Of a stretch of 22,889 bases of DNA, positions 7,816 to 14,442 are shown piece after piece. The DNA lies in the NCBI GenBank assembly GCA_019418625.1, contig DYBL01000083.1, forward strand, positions 1-22,889, written 5' to 3'. Position 1 is the stretch's first letter. Every line of letters starts with the position of its first letter. This DNA is from Clostridiales bacterium. GTDB lineage: Bacteria > Bacillota > Clostridia > Oscillospirales > Oscillospiraceae. A program made the translations under genes and the position numbers. The notes under the pieces were generated by a model, which was given only the letters and a program-made list of their open reading frames with translations, was not told the DNA's origin and searched no databases.

Positions 7816-9315
7816 TTACACATATTTAGCGGCCAGGGTCAGGATCTCTTCCTGGCTGGTGTTCTTGGCATCCACCTCGCCGGCCAGGATGCCGCCGGAC
7901 ATGACCAGAATACGGTCGCACACGCCCAGCAGCTCCGGCATTTCGGACGAGACCATGATGACGCCCTTGCCCTCCTTGGCAAGGTCGATGATGAGCTGGT
8001 AGATCTCATACTTGGCGCCCACGTCGATGCCGCGGGTGGGCTCGTCCAGCAGCAGCACCTCCGGCTTGGTCAAAAGCCAGCGGCCGATGATGACCTTCTG
8101 CTGGTTGCCGCCGGAGAGGGAGCGGATCTGGGTCTTCTGGCTGGGCGTCTTGATGCGCATGGCCTGGATGGCCCAGTCGGTGTCCTCCCGCATCTTCTTG
8201 TCGGAAAGGCAGATGCCGCCGATCAGGTAGCTTTTGAGGTTGGAGATGACCGTGTTGTCCAGAATGTCCCGGATGCCGAAGATGCCGGTGGCACGGCGCT
8301 CCTCCGTCAAGAGGGCGAAGCCGTTTTTGATGGACTCACGGGGGTTGCGGTTCTTGATCTCCTTGCCGTGGAGGCGAATGGTGCCGCTGCCCTTGGTCAT
8401 GGAGCCGAACAGGTTCTCCAGCACCTCCGTGCGGCCGGAGCCGTCCAAGCCGGCGATGCCCAGGATCTCACCCTTGCGCAGCTGGAAGCTGGCCTCCTTG
8501 AGGCGGGTGTACTTGCCGGAGAGGTTCTCCACTTCCAAAATGGCCTCGCCGGGGACGTTGTCCTTGGGGGGGAAGCGGTTGGTCAGCTCGCGGCCCACCA
8601 TCAGCCGGATGATCTCGTTCATGGTCAGCTCGCTGGCGGGGCGGGTGGCCACCCACTGGCCGTCGCGCATGATGGTGACGTCGTCGCTGATGCGGAGGAT
8701 CTCCTCCATCTTGTGGGATATGTAGATGATGCCGCAGCCCTTGTCGCGCAGCATGTTGATGATGCGGAACAGGTGCTCCACCTCGGTCTCCGTCAGGGAG
8801 GAGGTGGGCTCGTCAAAGACGATGACCTTGGCGTTGTAGCTGACGGCCTTGGCGATCTCCACCATCTGCCGCTGAGAAACGGGCAGGGTGGACATGATGG
8901 CCTTGGGGTCCACGTGGACCTCCAGCTGGTCGAAGATCTCCTTGGTGCGCTTGCGCATGGTGCTCTCGCTGACCATGATGCCGCCCACCTTGGGGTACCG
9001 GCCCAGCCACAGGTTATCGGTGACGGTGCGGGTCAGTGCCTGGTTGAGCTCCTGATGCACCATGGCCACGCCGTTTTCCATGGCCTCCTTGGAGCTTTTG
9101 AAGTTGACCTCCCGGCCATCCAAGGTAATGGTGCCGCTGTCCTTGGAATAAATGCCGAACAGGCATTTCATCAGCGTGGATTTGCCAGCGCCGTTTTCTC
9201 CCATCAGCGCGTGGACAGTGCCGGGGCGGACGGTCAGTGACACGCCGTCCAGGGCCTTGACGCCGGGGAATTCCTTGGTGATCCCCCGCATTTCAAGCAA
9301 TGCCGGCTGATCCAT
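7816..9315 (-). CDS. mglA: Sugar ABC transporter ATPase with two nucleotide-binding domains
   Basis: A 499-residue tandem ABC ATPase of the MglA/RbsA family (usual length about 500). Domain 1 carries Walker A GENGAGKST (39-47), a divergent signature SQRQMVEIAKA and Walker B VIVFDEPTSS. Domain 2 has a degenerate P-loop, GLDGSGRTE with Arg instead of Lys, plus an intact signature LSGGNQQKV and Walker B VLLLDEPTRGIDVGAKYEI. This asymmetry is normal for the family. AGGAGGA sits about 7 nt before the ATG. A 158-bp gap separates it from mglB; mglC follows after 18 nt. Confidence 0.95.
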   Translation of the reverse strand: MDQPALLEMRGITKEFPGVKALDGVSLTVRPGTVHALMGENGAGKSTLMKCLFGIYSKDSGTITLDGREVNFKSSKEAMENGVAMVHQELNQALTRTVTDNLWLGRYPKVGGIMVSESTMRKRTKEIFDQLEVHVDPKAIMSTLPVSQRQMVEIAKAVSYNAKVIVFDEPTSSLTETEVEHLFRIINMLRDKGCGIIYISHKMEEILRISDDVTIMRDGQWVATRPASELTMNEIIRLMVGRELTNRFPPKDNVPGEAILEVENLSGKYTRLKEASFQLRKGEILGIAGLDGSGRTEVLENLFGSMTKGSGTIRLHGKEIKNRNPRESIKNGFALLTEERRATGIFGIRDILDNTVISNLKSYLIGGICLSDKKMREDTDWAIQAMRIKTPSQKTQIRSLSGGNQQKVIIGRWLLTKPEVLLLDEPTRGIDVGAKYEIYQLIIDLAKEGKGVIMVSSEMPELLGVCDRILVMSGGILAGEVDAKNTSQEEILTLAAKYV

Positions 9316-9355
9316 AGTTTTCTCCTCCTTTTGCCTTTGTTTCGATCCGGGGCTC

Positions 9356-9392
9356 CTGCCTCAGCCTTGCCCGGCGGGCACGGCTCAGGCAG
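9356..9392 (-). other. Intercistronic hairpin 1 between mglB and mglA
   Basis: Nested inverted repeat: outer arms 9356-9366 / 9382-9392 with one internal C-C mismatch, and an inner stem TGCCC / GGGCA (9368-9372 / 9376-9380). No T-run follows on either strand, so it is not a standard terminator. With the neighbouring hairpin it probably affects mRNA processing or stability between the binding-protein gene and the rest of the operon. Confidence 0.6.
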
Positions 9393-9408
9393 AAGCTCCC
9401 ATGGAAGG

Positions 9409-9440
9409 GAGCGGGGCTGTCGCGCTCGACAGCCCCGCTC
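9409..9440 (-). other. Intercistronic hairpin 2 between mglB and mglA
   Basis: Perfect 14-bp GC-rich stem (9409-9422 with 9427-9440) and a 4-nt loop, 33 nt after the mglB stop, without a following T-run. Strong stems at this position in sugar ABC operons commonly protect the binding-protein transcript from 3' exonucleases, so that MglB is made in excess of MglA and MglC. That function is inferred from position. Confidence 0.7.
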
Positions 9441-9473
9441 GTCTGTTGCTCAGCGTTGGGGCGACCCTTCGGG

Positions 9474-10583
9474 TCAGCCGGTGACCTTGGCGTAAGGCAC
9501 ACGGATCTTGGCCACGCCCTCGTCCACGTTGTAGCTATCGGTATTGGCCATCAGCTCAGCGGCGGAGTTCACGTTCTCCACCAGAGTCATGATGGTGGAA
9601 GCCATGCCGGCGGCGTCCTGCTTGACGGTACCGGTCATCTGGCCGTTCTCGATCTTCTGGACAGCGGAGTCCATGGCGTCGACGCCGTAGACGGGGATGG
9701 TCTTGGAGCCTTCCTCACCGGTGTTGTAGCCGGCAGCCTGCAGAGCAGCGATGGCGCCCTCGGCCATGCCGTCGTTGTTGGCGATGACCAGCTCGATCAT
9801 GTTGCTGTTGGCCTCAGAGTAGGAAGCCAGGATGGTGGTCATGTAGTCGGTAGCGGCCTGAGCAGACCAAGCGCCGGTGGTATCCACCAGGTACTTGGAG
9901 GTGTTGGCGCTGTCATAGAAAGCCAGCTCGGGCTTGCCAGCCTCGGTCAGCTTGGCGTTGGCGTCCTCCACGGAGAACTGGGTGCGGTACTCAGCCTCGG
10001 CGTTGCCCTCCTGGCCCTTGAACAGAACGTAGGAGATGGTGCCGTCGCCGTTGAGATCCACGGTGTCATAGTTCTCCAGCAGGTAGTCGCCGATCATCTC
10101 GCCCTGCATGTGGCCGGCCTCGGCAGCGTCGGTGCCGACGAAGGCGCACTGCTCATAGCTGTTGACCACGTCGTCAGAGACCTCGCGGTTGAAGAAGATG
10201 ATGGGGATACCGGCGTTCTTGGCGGCGTCGCAGGCCTGCTGGGCAGCGTCGGGAGAAGAGGTCTCCACGATGTTGACGATCAGGAGGTTAGCGCCGTTGG
10301 TGATGGCGGTGTTGATCTGGTCCAGCTGCTGGGCCTGGTTGTTCTGGCCGTCGAAGTTGTTGAAGGTGATGCCGGCCTCGGTCAGCTTGGCATCCATCTC
10401 GTTGCGGACGGTGGTGATGTACGCATCGGCGAAGTTGTAGTAAAACACGCCGACGTTGAGCTCACTGGTAGCAGCGGGGGTCTCCTCGCCGCCCTCGGCG
10501 GGGGTCTCTTCCTTGCTGCCGCAGCCGGACAGCAGACCCAGCACCATAATGGCGGAAAGGGCAAGTGCAAAAAGCTTCTTCAT
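9474..10583 (-). CDS. mglB: Galactose/glucose-type ABC transporter binding lipoprotein
   Basis: A 369-residue substrate-binding lipoprotein with signal peptide and lipobox LLSGC (Cys21), then an acidic/Ala/Thr linker (22-40). It keeps the GGBP calcium loop DLNGDGTIS (176-184), the likely calcium ligand E264, and contacts D53, N132, R200, W239, N270 and D302. Relative to E. coli GGBP it shows Y55 for F16, N194 for H152, E196 for D154 and Q322 for N256. The fold and role are clear, but the bound sugar or its affinity may differ. ATG at 10583 is chosen because AGGAGG lies 7 nt upstream. First gene of the mglBAC operon. Gln- and Asn-rich, unlike its Arg- and Ala-rich paralogue at 1175. Confidence 0.93.
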   Translation of the reverse strand: MKKLFALALSAIMVLGLLSGCGSKEETPAEGGEETPAATSELNVGVFYYNFADAYITTVRNEMDAKLTEAGITFNNFDGQNNQAQQLDQINTAITNGANLLIVNIVETSSPDAAQQACDAAKNAGIPIIFFNREVSDDVVNSYEQCAFVGTDAAEAGHMQGEMIGDYLLENYDTVDLNGDGTISYVLFKGQEGNAEAEYRTQFSVEDANAKLTEAGKPELAFYDSANTSKYLVDTTGAWSAQAATDYMTTILASYSEANSNMIELVIANNDGMAEGAIAALQAAGYNTGEEGSKTIPVYGVDAMDSAVQKIENGQMTGTVKQDAAGMASTIMTLVENVNSAAELMANTDSYNVDEGVAKIRVPYAKVTG

Positions 10584-10612
10584 TCTGGTTCCTCCTATAA
10601 ATTTTGAATTCC

Positions 10613-10632
10613 GACGGCCGAAAAGGGCCGTC
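10613..10632 (-). other. Hairpin in the mglB leader
   Basis: GACGGCC (10613-10619) pairs with GGCCGTC (10626-10632) around a 6-nt loop, within the roughly 60-nt leader between the predicted transcription start (about 10643) and the mglB ribosome binding site. Probably an mRNA-stabilising 5' stem; I see no riboswitch-like architecture. Confidence 0.5.
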
Positions 10633-10649
10633 CATTCGGAGATGACCAC

Positions 10650-10678
10650 ATTATAGCGTCGCGCCATGGAAAAAACGA
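10650..10678 (-). promoter_or_regulatory. mglB promoter with perfect -10 and poor -35
   Basis: On the minus strand a perfect TATAAT (10655-10650) has only TCGTTT at the -35 position (10678-10673, 17-bp spacer). A strong -10 with a weak -35 is what an activator-dependent promoter looks like, in keeping with control by the YesN-type regulator encoded downstream. Confidence 0.65.
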
Positions 10679-10680
10679 TA

Positions 10681-10745
10681 GAAAATTCTTTGAAGTTCTA
10701 GGAAAAAACTTCGCTTGACCGGGAAAAAGTGAAGAGAATTTTCAC
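10681..10745 (-). promoter_or_regulatory. Nested inverted repeats upstream of mglB, candidate activator sites
   Basis: Three inverted repeats lie immediately upstream of the -35 region: GAAAATTCT (10681-10689) with AGAATTTTC (10735-10743); inside it GAAGTT (10692-10697) with AACTTC (10707-10712); and GTGAA (10729-10733) with TTCAC (10741-10745). Their position suits binding of an AraC-type activator. Which protein binds is inference. Confidence 0.45.
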
Positions 10746-10806
10746 GAATCCGGTCGAATGGAGGACAGATCTGTTCTATCGTGTCCGGCCTGGGGAGATT
10801 CTCCCG

Positions 10807-10836
10807 AAAAAAAAGCCCCCGCCAAACGGCGGGGGC
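10807..10836 (-). terminator. Terminator after the hydrogenase gene
   Basis: Perfect 9-bp all-GC stem (10815-10823 with 10828-10836), AAAC loop. On the minus strand it is followed by eight T residues (10814-10807). It lies 13 nt after the hydrogenase stop. Confidence 0.93.
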
Positions 10837-10849
10837 AGGGGGGAGGCAC

Positions 10850-12370
10850 TTACTCCTCCACGTCCTTGAGCCGATCCAGATAGGGGCTGGTGACGCAGCT
10901 CATCTCCGGTGCGGCGTTCTTGAATTTTTCCACGCTGGCGGCGCTCTCCTTCACGGGGGTGATGGTGCCGGCGCCGGCCACGCAGCCGCCGGGGCAGGCC
11001 ATGCCCTCCAGCAGGTAGCCGTCCCGCTTGCCGGCCTTGGCCATCATGAGCATCTTGCGGCACTCACGCAGGCCGTCGCCGTACTCGATCTTGACCTCCC
11101 GGTCGGGATCGATGTGGCTGATGGCCTCCACCACGGCGGCGGCCACACCGCCGCCCACGGCGAAGCCCCGGCCCATGCCGGTTCCCTCGTCCATGTTGTC
11201 GTCGGGGCCGGGCTCGATGGCGGCAAAGTCGATGTCCTTGGCATCGAACATGCCCTGGAGCTCCTCAAAGGTCAGCACGAAGTCCACGTCGGAGCGGACG
11301 GACTTGCGGTTGGCCTCCAGCTTCTTGGCGGCGCAGGGCCCGATGAAGCAGATGCGGGCATTGGGGTGGTCCTTTTTCACCATGCGGGCGGTGATGACCA
11401 TGGGGGTCAGGGCCATGGAGATATAGTCCTTGAACTGGGGGAAGAGCTTCTTGGCCATCACGGACCAGGCTGGGCAGCAGGAGGTGCCCATGAAGGGCTG
11501 CTTGGCCGGGACGTTTTCCAGGAAGTCGTGGGCCTCTTCCACAGTGCAAAGGTCGGCGCCGATGGAGACCTCCACCACATCACGGAAGCCCAGCACACGC
11601 ATGGCTGCCTTGATCTTGGCGGGCGTGGCCTCCTTGCCGAACTGGCCCACAAAGGCGGGCGCCACGCAGGCGATGACCTCTTCGCCGCGCTTGATGGCGT
11701 TGATGATCTGGAAGATCTGGCTCTTGTCGGCGATGGCGGCGAAGGGGCAGTTCACCAGGCACATGCCGCAGGAGACGCACTTGTCATAGTTGATCTTGGC
11801 CCGGCCCAGCTCGTCGGAGCCGATGGCGTCCATGCCGCAGGCGGCGGCGCAGGGGCGCTCGATCTTGCTGATGGCCCGGTAGGGGCACTGGTTGAAGCAC
11901 TTGCCGCACTTGATGCACTTATCCTGGTCGATGTGGCAGTGCTTCTGCTCGTCCAGGTAAATGGCGTCCTTGGGGCAGACGTTCATGCAGGGGTGGGAGA
12001 TGCAGCCCTGGCAGCTGTCCGTGATGCGGATCTGCTTGGGAGGGCAGGCGTTGCAGGCAAAGGGGATGATATTGACCAGGGGTTCTTCAAAGTACTTGTC
12101 GTCGGCATCCACCACTTCCTGCATGTGGGCGCTGACGGGGGCGTTGGCGCCGGCGGGCTCCAGGTTCATGCCCAGGGCCAGGCGCACCCGCTCTTCCACG
12201 ATGGCACGCTCCAGAAACACGTCGTGACGGTGGTGGGCCACCTCACCCTGGATCATTTTGTAGGGGATCATGTCCACACGGCTCATGTCCCCGCCCTCAT
12301 AGGCCAGGCGAGCAACCTCGGTAAATACGTTGCGGCGGATCTCGTCTACCGCGCTGTGAACTCCTCTCAC
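10850..12370 (-). CDS. Monomeric [FeFe] hydrogenase, group-B-like
   Basis: About 506 residues, cytoplasmic, no signal peptide. It catalyses reversible H+/H2 conversion with ferredoxin-type electrons. Numbering from ATG 12385, the N-terminal half has four or more iron-sulfur binding clusters of Cys: C111/C114, C125-x2-C128-x4-C133-x3-C137, CIKCGKCFNQCP (157-168) and CVSCGMCLVNCP (203-214), with C179/C183 between. The H-cluster motifs are TSCCPAW (301-307), FIGPCAAKK (347-355) and EGMACPGGC (460-468), giving H-cluster ligands C303, C351, C464 and C468. The CC in motif 1 and IGPC in motif 2, rather than TSCSP and MPC, point to group B rather than the classical group A enzymes. There is no small-subunit C-terminal domain. 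GTG at 12370 is favoured, with GGAGG 8 nt upstream; ATG at 12376 or 12385 are alternatives with worse spacing. It stands alone: no maturase (hydE/F/G) is in the window. Confidence 0.9.
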   Translation of the reverse strand: MRGVHSAVDEIRRNVFTEVARLAYEGGDMSRVDMIPYKMIQGEVAHHRHDVFLERAIVEERVRLALGMNLEPAGANAPVSAHMQEVVDADDKYFEEPLVNIIPFACNACPPKQIRITDSCQGCISHPCMNVCPKDAIYLDEQKHCHIDQDKCIKCGKCFNQCPYRAISKIERPCAAACGMDAIGSDELGRAKINYDKCVSCGMCLVNCPFAAIADKSQIFQIINAIKRGEEVIACVAPAFVGQFGKEATPAKIKAAMRVLGFRDVVEVSIGADLCTVEEAHDFLENVPAKQPFMGTSCCPAWSVMAKKLFPQFKDYISMALTPMVITARMVKKDHPNARICFIGPCAAKKLEANRKSVRSDVDFVLTFEELQGMFDAKDIDFAAIEPGPDDNMDEGTGMGRGFAVGGGVAAAVVEAISHIDPDREVKIEYGDGLRECRKMLMMAKAGKRDGYLLEGMACPGGCVAGAGTITPVKESAASVEKFKNAAPEMSCVTSPYLDRLKDVEE

Positions 12371-12435
12371 GTTCATTTCCTCCATTTTTGCCGGGCGGTC
12401 GCATTCCGGCCCGGGTAGTGTGAATTGGCCTAATC

Positions 12436-12464
12436 ATTATATAGAAGGGTGTCTTTTTTTGCAA
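12436..12464 (-). promoter_or_regulatory. Hydrogenase promoter
   Basis: On the minus strand TTGCAA (12464-12459), a 17-bp spacer and TATAAT (12441-12436). This is a good sigma-A promoter, giving a leader of about 60 nt before the GTG at 12370. Confidence 0.7.
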
Positions 12465-12478
12465 GGAAAATTCCGTGT

Positions 12479-12492
12479 TTTCCCCGGGGAAA
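12479..12492. promoter_or_regulatory. 14-bp perfect palindrome upstream of the hydrogenase -35
   Basis: TTTCCCCGGGGAAA is perfectly self-complementary and lies about 15 bp upstream of the hydrogenase -35 box, in the 300-bp divergent region shared with the DUF4340 gene. It could be an operator for either side. It does not match the Rex (TTGTG-N8-CACAA) or Fnr consensus. No regulator assigned. Confidence 0.4.
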
Positions 12493-12598
12493 CAGGAAAT
12501 GTTTGCAATTTCTTTTCAACTGCGGGCCCACCGGGAGCCTTTCAGATGCGTTTCAGCTTCTTTTTTATAATTGAGTACTATTCCAAGGCCGCCATTGG

Positions 12599-12607
12599 TG
12601 GTATAAT
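12599..12607 (+). promoter_or_regulatory. Extended -10 promoter for the DUF4340/two-component operon
   Basis: TGGTATAAT (TG at 12599-12600, TATAAT at 12602-12607) is a perfect extended -10. The -35 position (12579-12584, TATTCC) is poor. A second TATAAT lies at 12611-12616 without a -35. The leader is about 60 nt to the ATG at 12672. Confidence 0.55.
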
Positions 12608-12671
12608 GGCTATAATTACGGCCCCGGACAGACCGGTGCGCCGATTTCCACGATCGGAGGAATTTCCCCAT

Positions 12672-13655
12672 ATGGAGATGGACTGGAGACAGCGGCGGAT
12701 CAATGGCGCCCTTTTCTCGATTTTGATGGTTTTGGTGATCTTGGTGCTGGTGGTGGGCGGTGTGCGCTATCATCAGTACCGTCAGGCACAGCAAGCCCCG
12801 GCGGACGAGTCGGTTCAGCTGAGCGCGGACTCCGCCCACAGCTACGCCGCCCTTTCTTACAGCAACGGCTCCGCCACGCTTTCTTTTTCCGTGGACGGCG
12901 AGACCGACCAGTGGATCTGGACGGACGACCCCACCTTCCCCCTCAGTGACACCACGGTGGAGGAGATCTGCGCCATGCTGACGGATCTGAAGCCCCAGCA
13001 GACCCTCACGCCGGACAAGCCTCTGGAAGACTACAACCTGGACGATCCGTCCGTGTACATCTCCGCCACCCGCGCCGACGGGTCTGTGCTGCGGCTGGAC
13101 TTCGGCAAGACCACTTCCGACGGCAAGAGCTACTACGCCCTCATGGACAGCGACCCTGCCCAGGTGTATATCTTTGACGGGGCCCTGGTGGAAAAGCTCT
13201 CCGTGGCCATTTACGACATGACCCAGCTGCCCGTGCTGCCGGCCCTGACGGACAAGACCGTCCTCTCCTGCGCCGTCACCGGCGCTGTGGAGACCGCCAT
13301 CACCGCCGGCAAGGACGGTACGTGGCTTTGTGACGGGCAGGATGTGACGGGCAATGAGACCGTGACTTCTCTTTTCAAGCAGCTGGAGCTTCTGACCTTC
13401 ACCAAGTGTGTGGATTACCGCCCCTCTGACGAGGCCGCGTCTATCTGCGGATTCGACGCCCCCGCCGCGGTGGTGGAGGTGGCCTATCAGTCCGACACCG
13501 GCGCCGAGCAGACCATGACCCTCACCATCGGCAACGCGTCTGTGGACGGGACGGGCCGCTACGTGCGCCTGGGCAGCGAGGAGGCCATCTACCAGCTCTC
13601 CGCCGAGGCCGCCGCGCCCATGCTCTCCCTGGCCCAGAACGGACTGGGCGCATAA
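12672..13655 (+). CDS. DUF4340-type membrane-anchored extracytoplasmic protein
   Basis: A 327-residue protein: basic N-terminus MEMDWRQRRING, one membrane anchor at about 13-30, then a 295-residue extracytoplasmic region. The segment from about 65 to 185 (a stretch with SVDGETDQWIWTD, LEDYNLDDPS, and a LRLDFGKTT...YYALMDS strand pair followed by VYIFDGALVEKL) reads like the DUF4340 domain, also seen in proteins encoded with Gld-type ABC exporters. No ABC exporter is adjacent here; instead the gene starts an operon with a response regulator and kinase 37 nt downstream. That suggests an envelope-associated job, perhaps as a sensory accessory or as a target of the kinase pair, but no molecular function is established. 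ATG at 12672 has GGAGG (12656-12660) 11 nt upstream. Confidence 0.75.
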   Translation: MEMDWRQRRINGALFSILMVLVILVLVVGGVRYHQYRQAQQAPADESVQLSADSAHSYAALSYSNGSATLSFSVDGETDQWIWTDDPTFPLSDTTVEEICAMLTDLKPQQTLTPDKPLEDYNLDDPSVYISATRADGSVLRLDFGKTTSDGKSYYALMDSDPAQVYIFDGALVEKLSVAIYDMTQLPVLPALTDKTVLSCAVTGAVETAITAGKDGTWLCDGQDVTGNETVTSLFKQLELLTFTKCVDYRPSDEAASICGFDAPAAVVEVAYQSDTGAEQTMTLTIGNASVDGTGRYVRLGSEEAIYQLSAEAAAPMLSLAQNGLGA

Positions 13656-13692
13656 ACGGAGATCGAAAATCGGCAAGGAGGCGTTTTGAACC

Positions 13693-14373
13693 ATGCGCGT
13701 TTTGATCGTGGAAGATGAGGTACGTCTGGCCGCCACGCTCCAGGACCTGATGGAGCTGGACGGCTATGCCGCCGACGTGTGCCACGACGGGGAGTCCGGC
13801 CTGGACAATGCCCTGAGCGGCATCTACGACGTGGTGATCCTGGATGTGATGCTGCCCAAGATGGACGGCTTTTCCGTGCTGCGGCAGCTGCGGGCATCCG
13901 GCAGCGCCGTGCCGGTTTTGATGCTCACGGCCCGCAGCGAGCTCTCCGACCGGGTATCCGGCCTGGACCAGGGGGCCGACTACTATCTCACCAAGCCCTT
14001 TGAGCCCAAGGAGCTCATGGCCTGCGTGCGAGCCCTGGGCCGCCGCCAGCCGGAGCTGCGCAACACCGATCAGATCCAGTGCGCCGATCTGACGCTGGAA
14101 AAGAGCGCGTTCACCCTCTCGTGCGGTGAGCGCAGCGTGCGGCTGAGCCGCCGGGAGTTCGACATGATGGAGCTTTTGATGCTCAACCAAAAGCAGGTCA
14201 TCACCAAGGAGTCCCTGCTTTTGAAGATCTGGGGCTACGAGTCCGACGCCGAGGACAACAATGTGGAGGTCTATATCTCCTTTTTGCGAAAAAAGCTGGA
14301 TCATCTGCACTCCCAGGTGCGCATCAAGACCATCCGCATGGTGGGCTATTGCCTGGAATTTCCAAAGGATTGA
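13693..14373 (+). CDS. OmpR/PhoB-family response regulator
   Basis: 226 residues, the usual family length. Receiver domain 1-115: acidic cluster VEDE (6-9), phospho-acceptor D51 in VILDVMLPKMDG, T79 and K101 (LTKPFEPKEL). Winged-helix Trans_reg_C domain at about 125-224, with SRREFDMMELLMLNQKQVIT and NNVEVYISFLRKKL. AAGGAGG sits about 10 nt before the ATG. Encoded between the DUF4340 protein and its cognate kinase, with a 69-nt gap to the kinase start that contains phased repeats. Target genes are not indicated by sequence; autoregulation is the usual case. Confidence 0.94.
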   Translation: MRVLIVEDEVRLAATLQDLMELDGYAADVCHDGESGLDNALSGIYDVVILDVMLPKMDGFSVLRQLRASGSAVPVLMLTARSELSDRVSGLDQGADYYLTKPFEPKELMACVRALGRRQPELRNTDQIQCADLTLEKSAFTLSCGERSVRLSRREFDMMELLMLNQKQVITKESLLLKIWGYESDAEDNNVEVYISFLRKKLDHLHSQVRIKTIRMVGYCLEFPKD

Positions 14374-14377
14374 CGTT

Positions 14378-14427
14378 TTTTCCACTTTTCCACAGAATTA
14401 TCCACTTTTTCAACAAGCTTTTCCACA
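14378..14427 (+). repeat. Five phased DnaA-box-like 9-mers between regulator and kinase genes
   Basis: Five same-strand 9-mers start at 14378 (TTTTCCACT), 14386 (TTTTCCACA), 14398 (TTATCCACT), 14407 (TTTTCAACA) and 14419 (TTTTCCACA). Each is one to three mismatches from the DnaA box TTATNCACA. They form about two and a half copies of a 20-21-bp tandem unit. This T- and C-rich stretch stands out from the GC-rich flanks and fills the intergenic gap. Confidence 0.6.
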
Positions 14428-14442
14428 AAGGGGGTGCCGCCG

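Noticed and set aside
6673..9240. Open plus-strand frame of 855 codons antisense to mglC and mglA
   Set aside because: Same cause: it begins inside a terminator, its composition is Asp/Gly/His/Gln-rich and it mirrors two clear ABC transporter genes.
9409..9440. Terminator between mglB and mglA
   Set aside because: The stem is perfect but no T-run follows on the minus strand, and mglA needs read-through from mglB; recorded as an intercistronic hairpin.
10584..10667. Upstream in-frame start for MglB near 10667
   Set aside because: It would add 28 residues before a typical lipoprotein signal peptide, lies upstream of the TATAAT box, and lacks a ribosome binding site.
14378..14427. Replication origin
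   Set aside because: Boxes are imperfect and there is no AT-rich unwinding region nor dnaA, dnaN or other origin genes nearby, so only a DnaA-box-like cluster is claimed.
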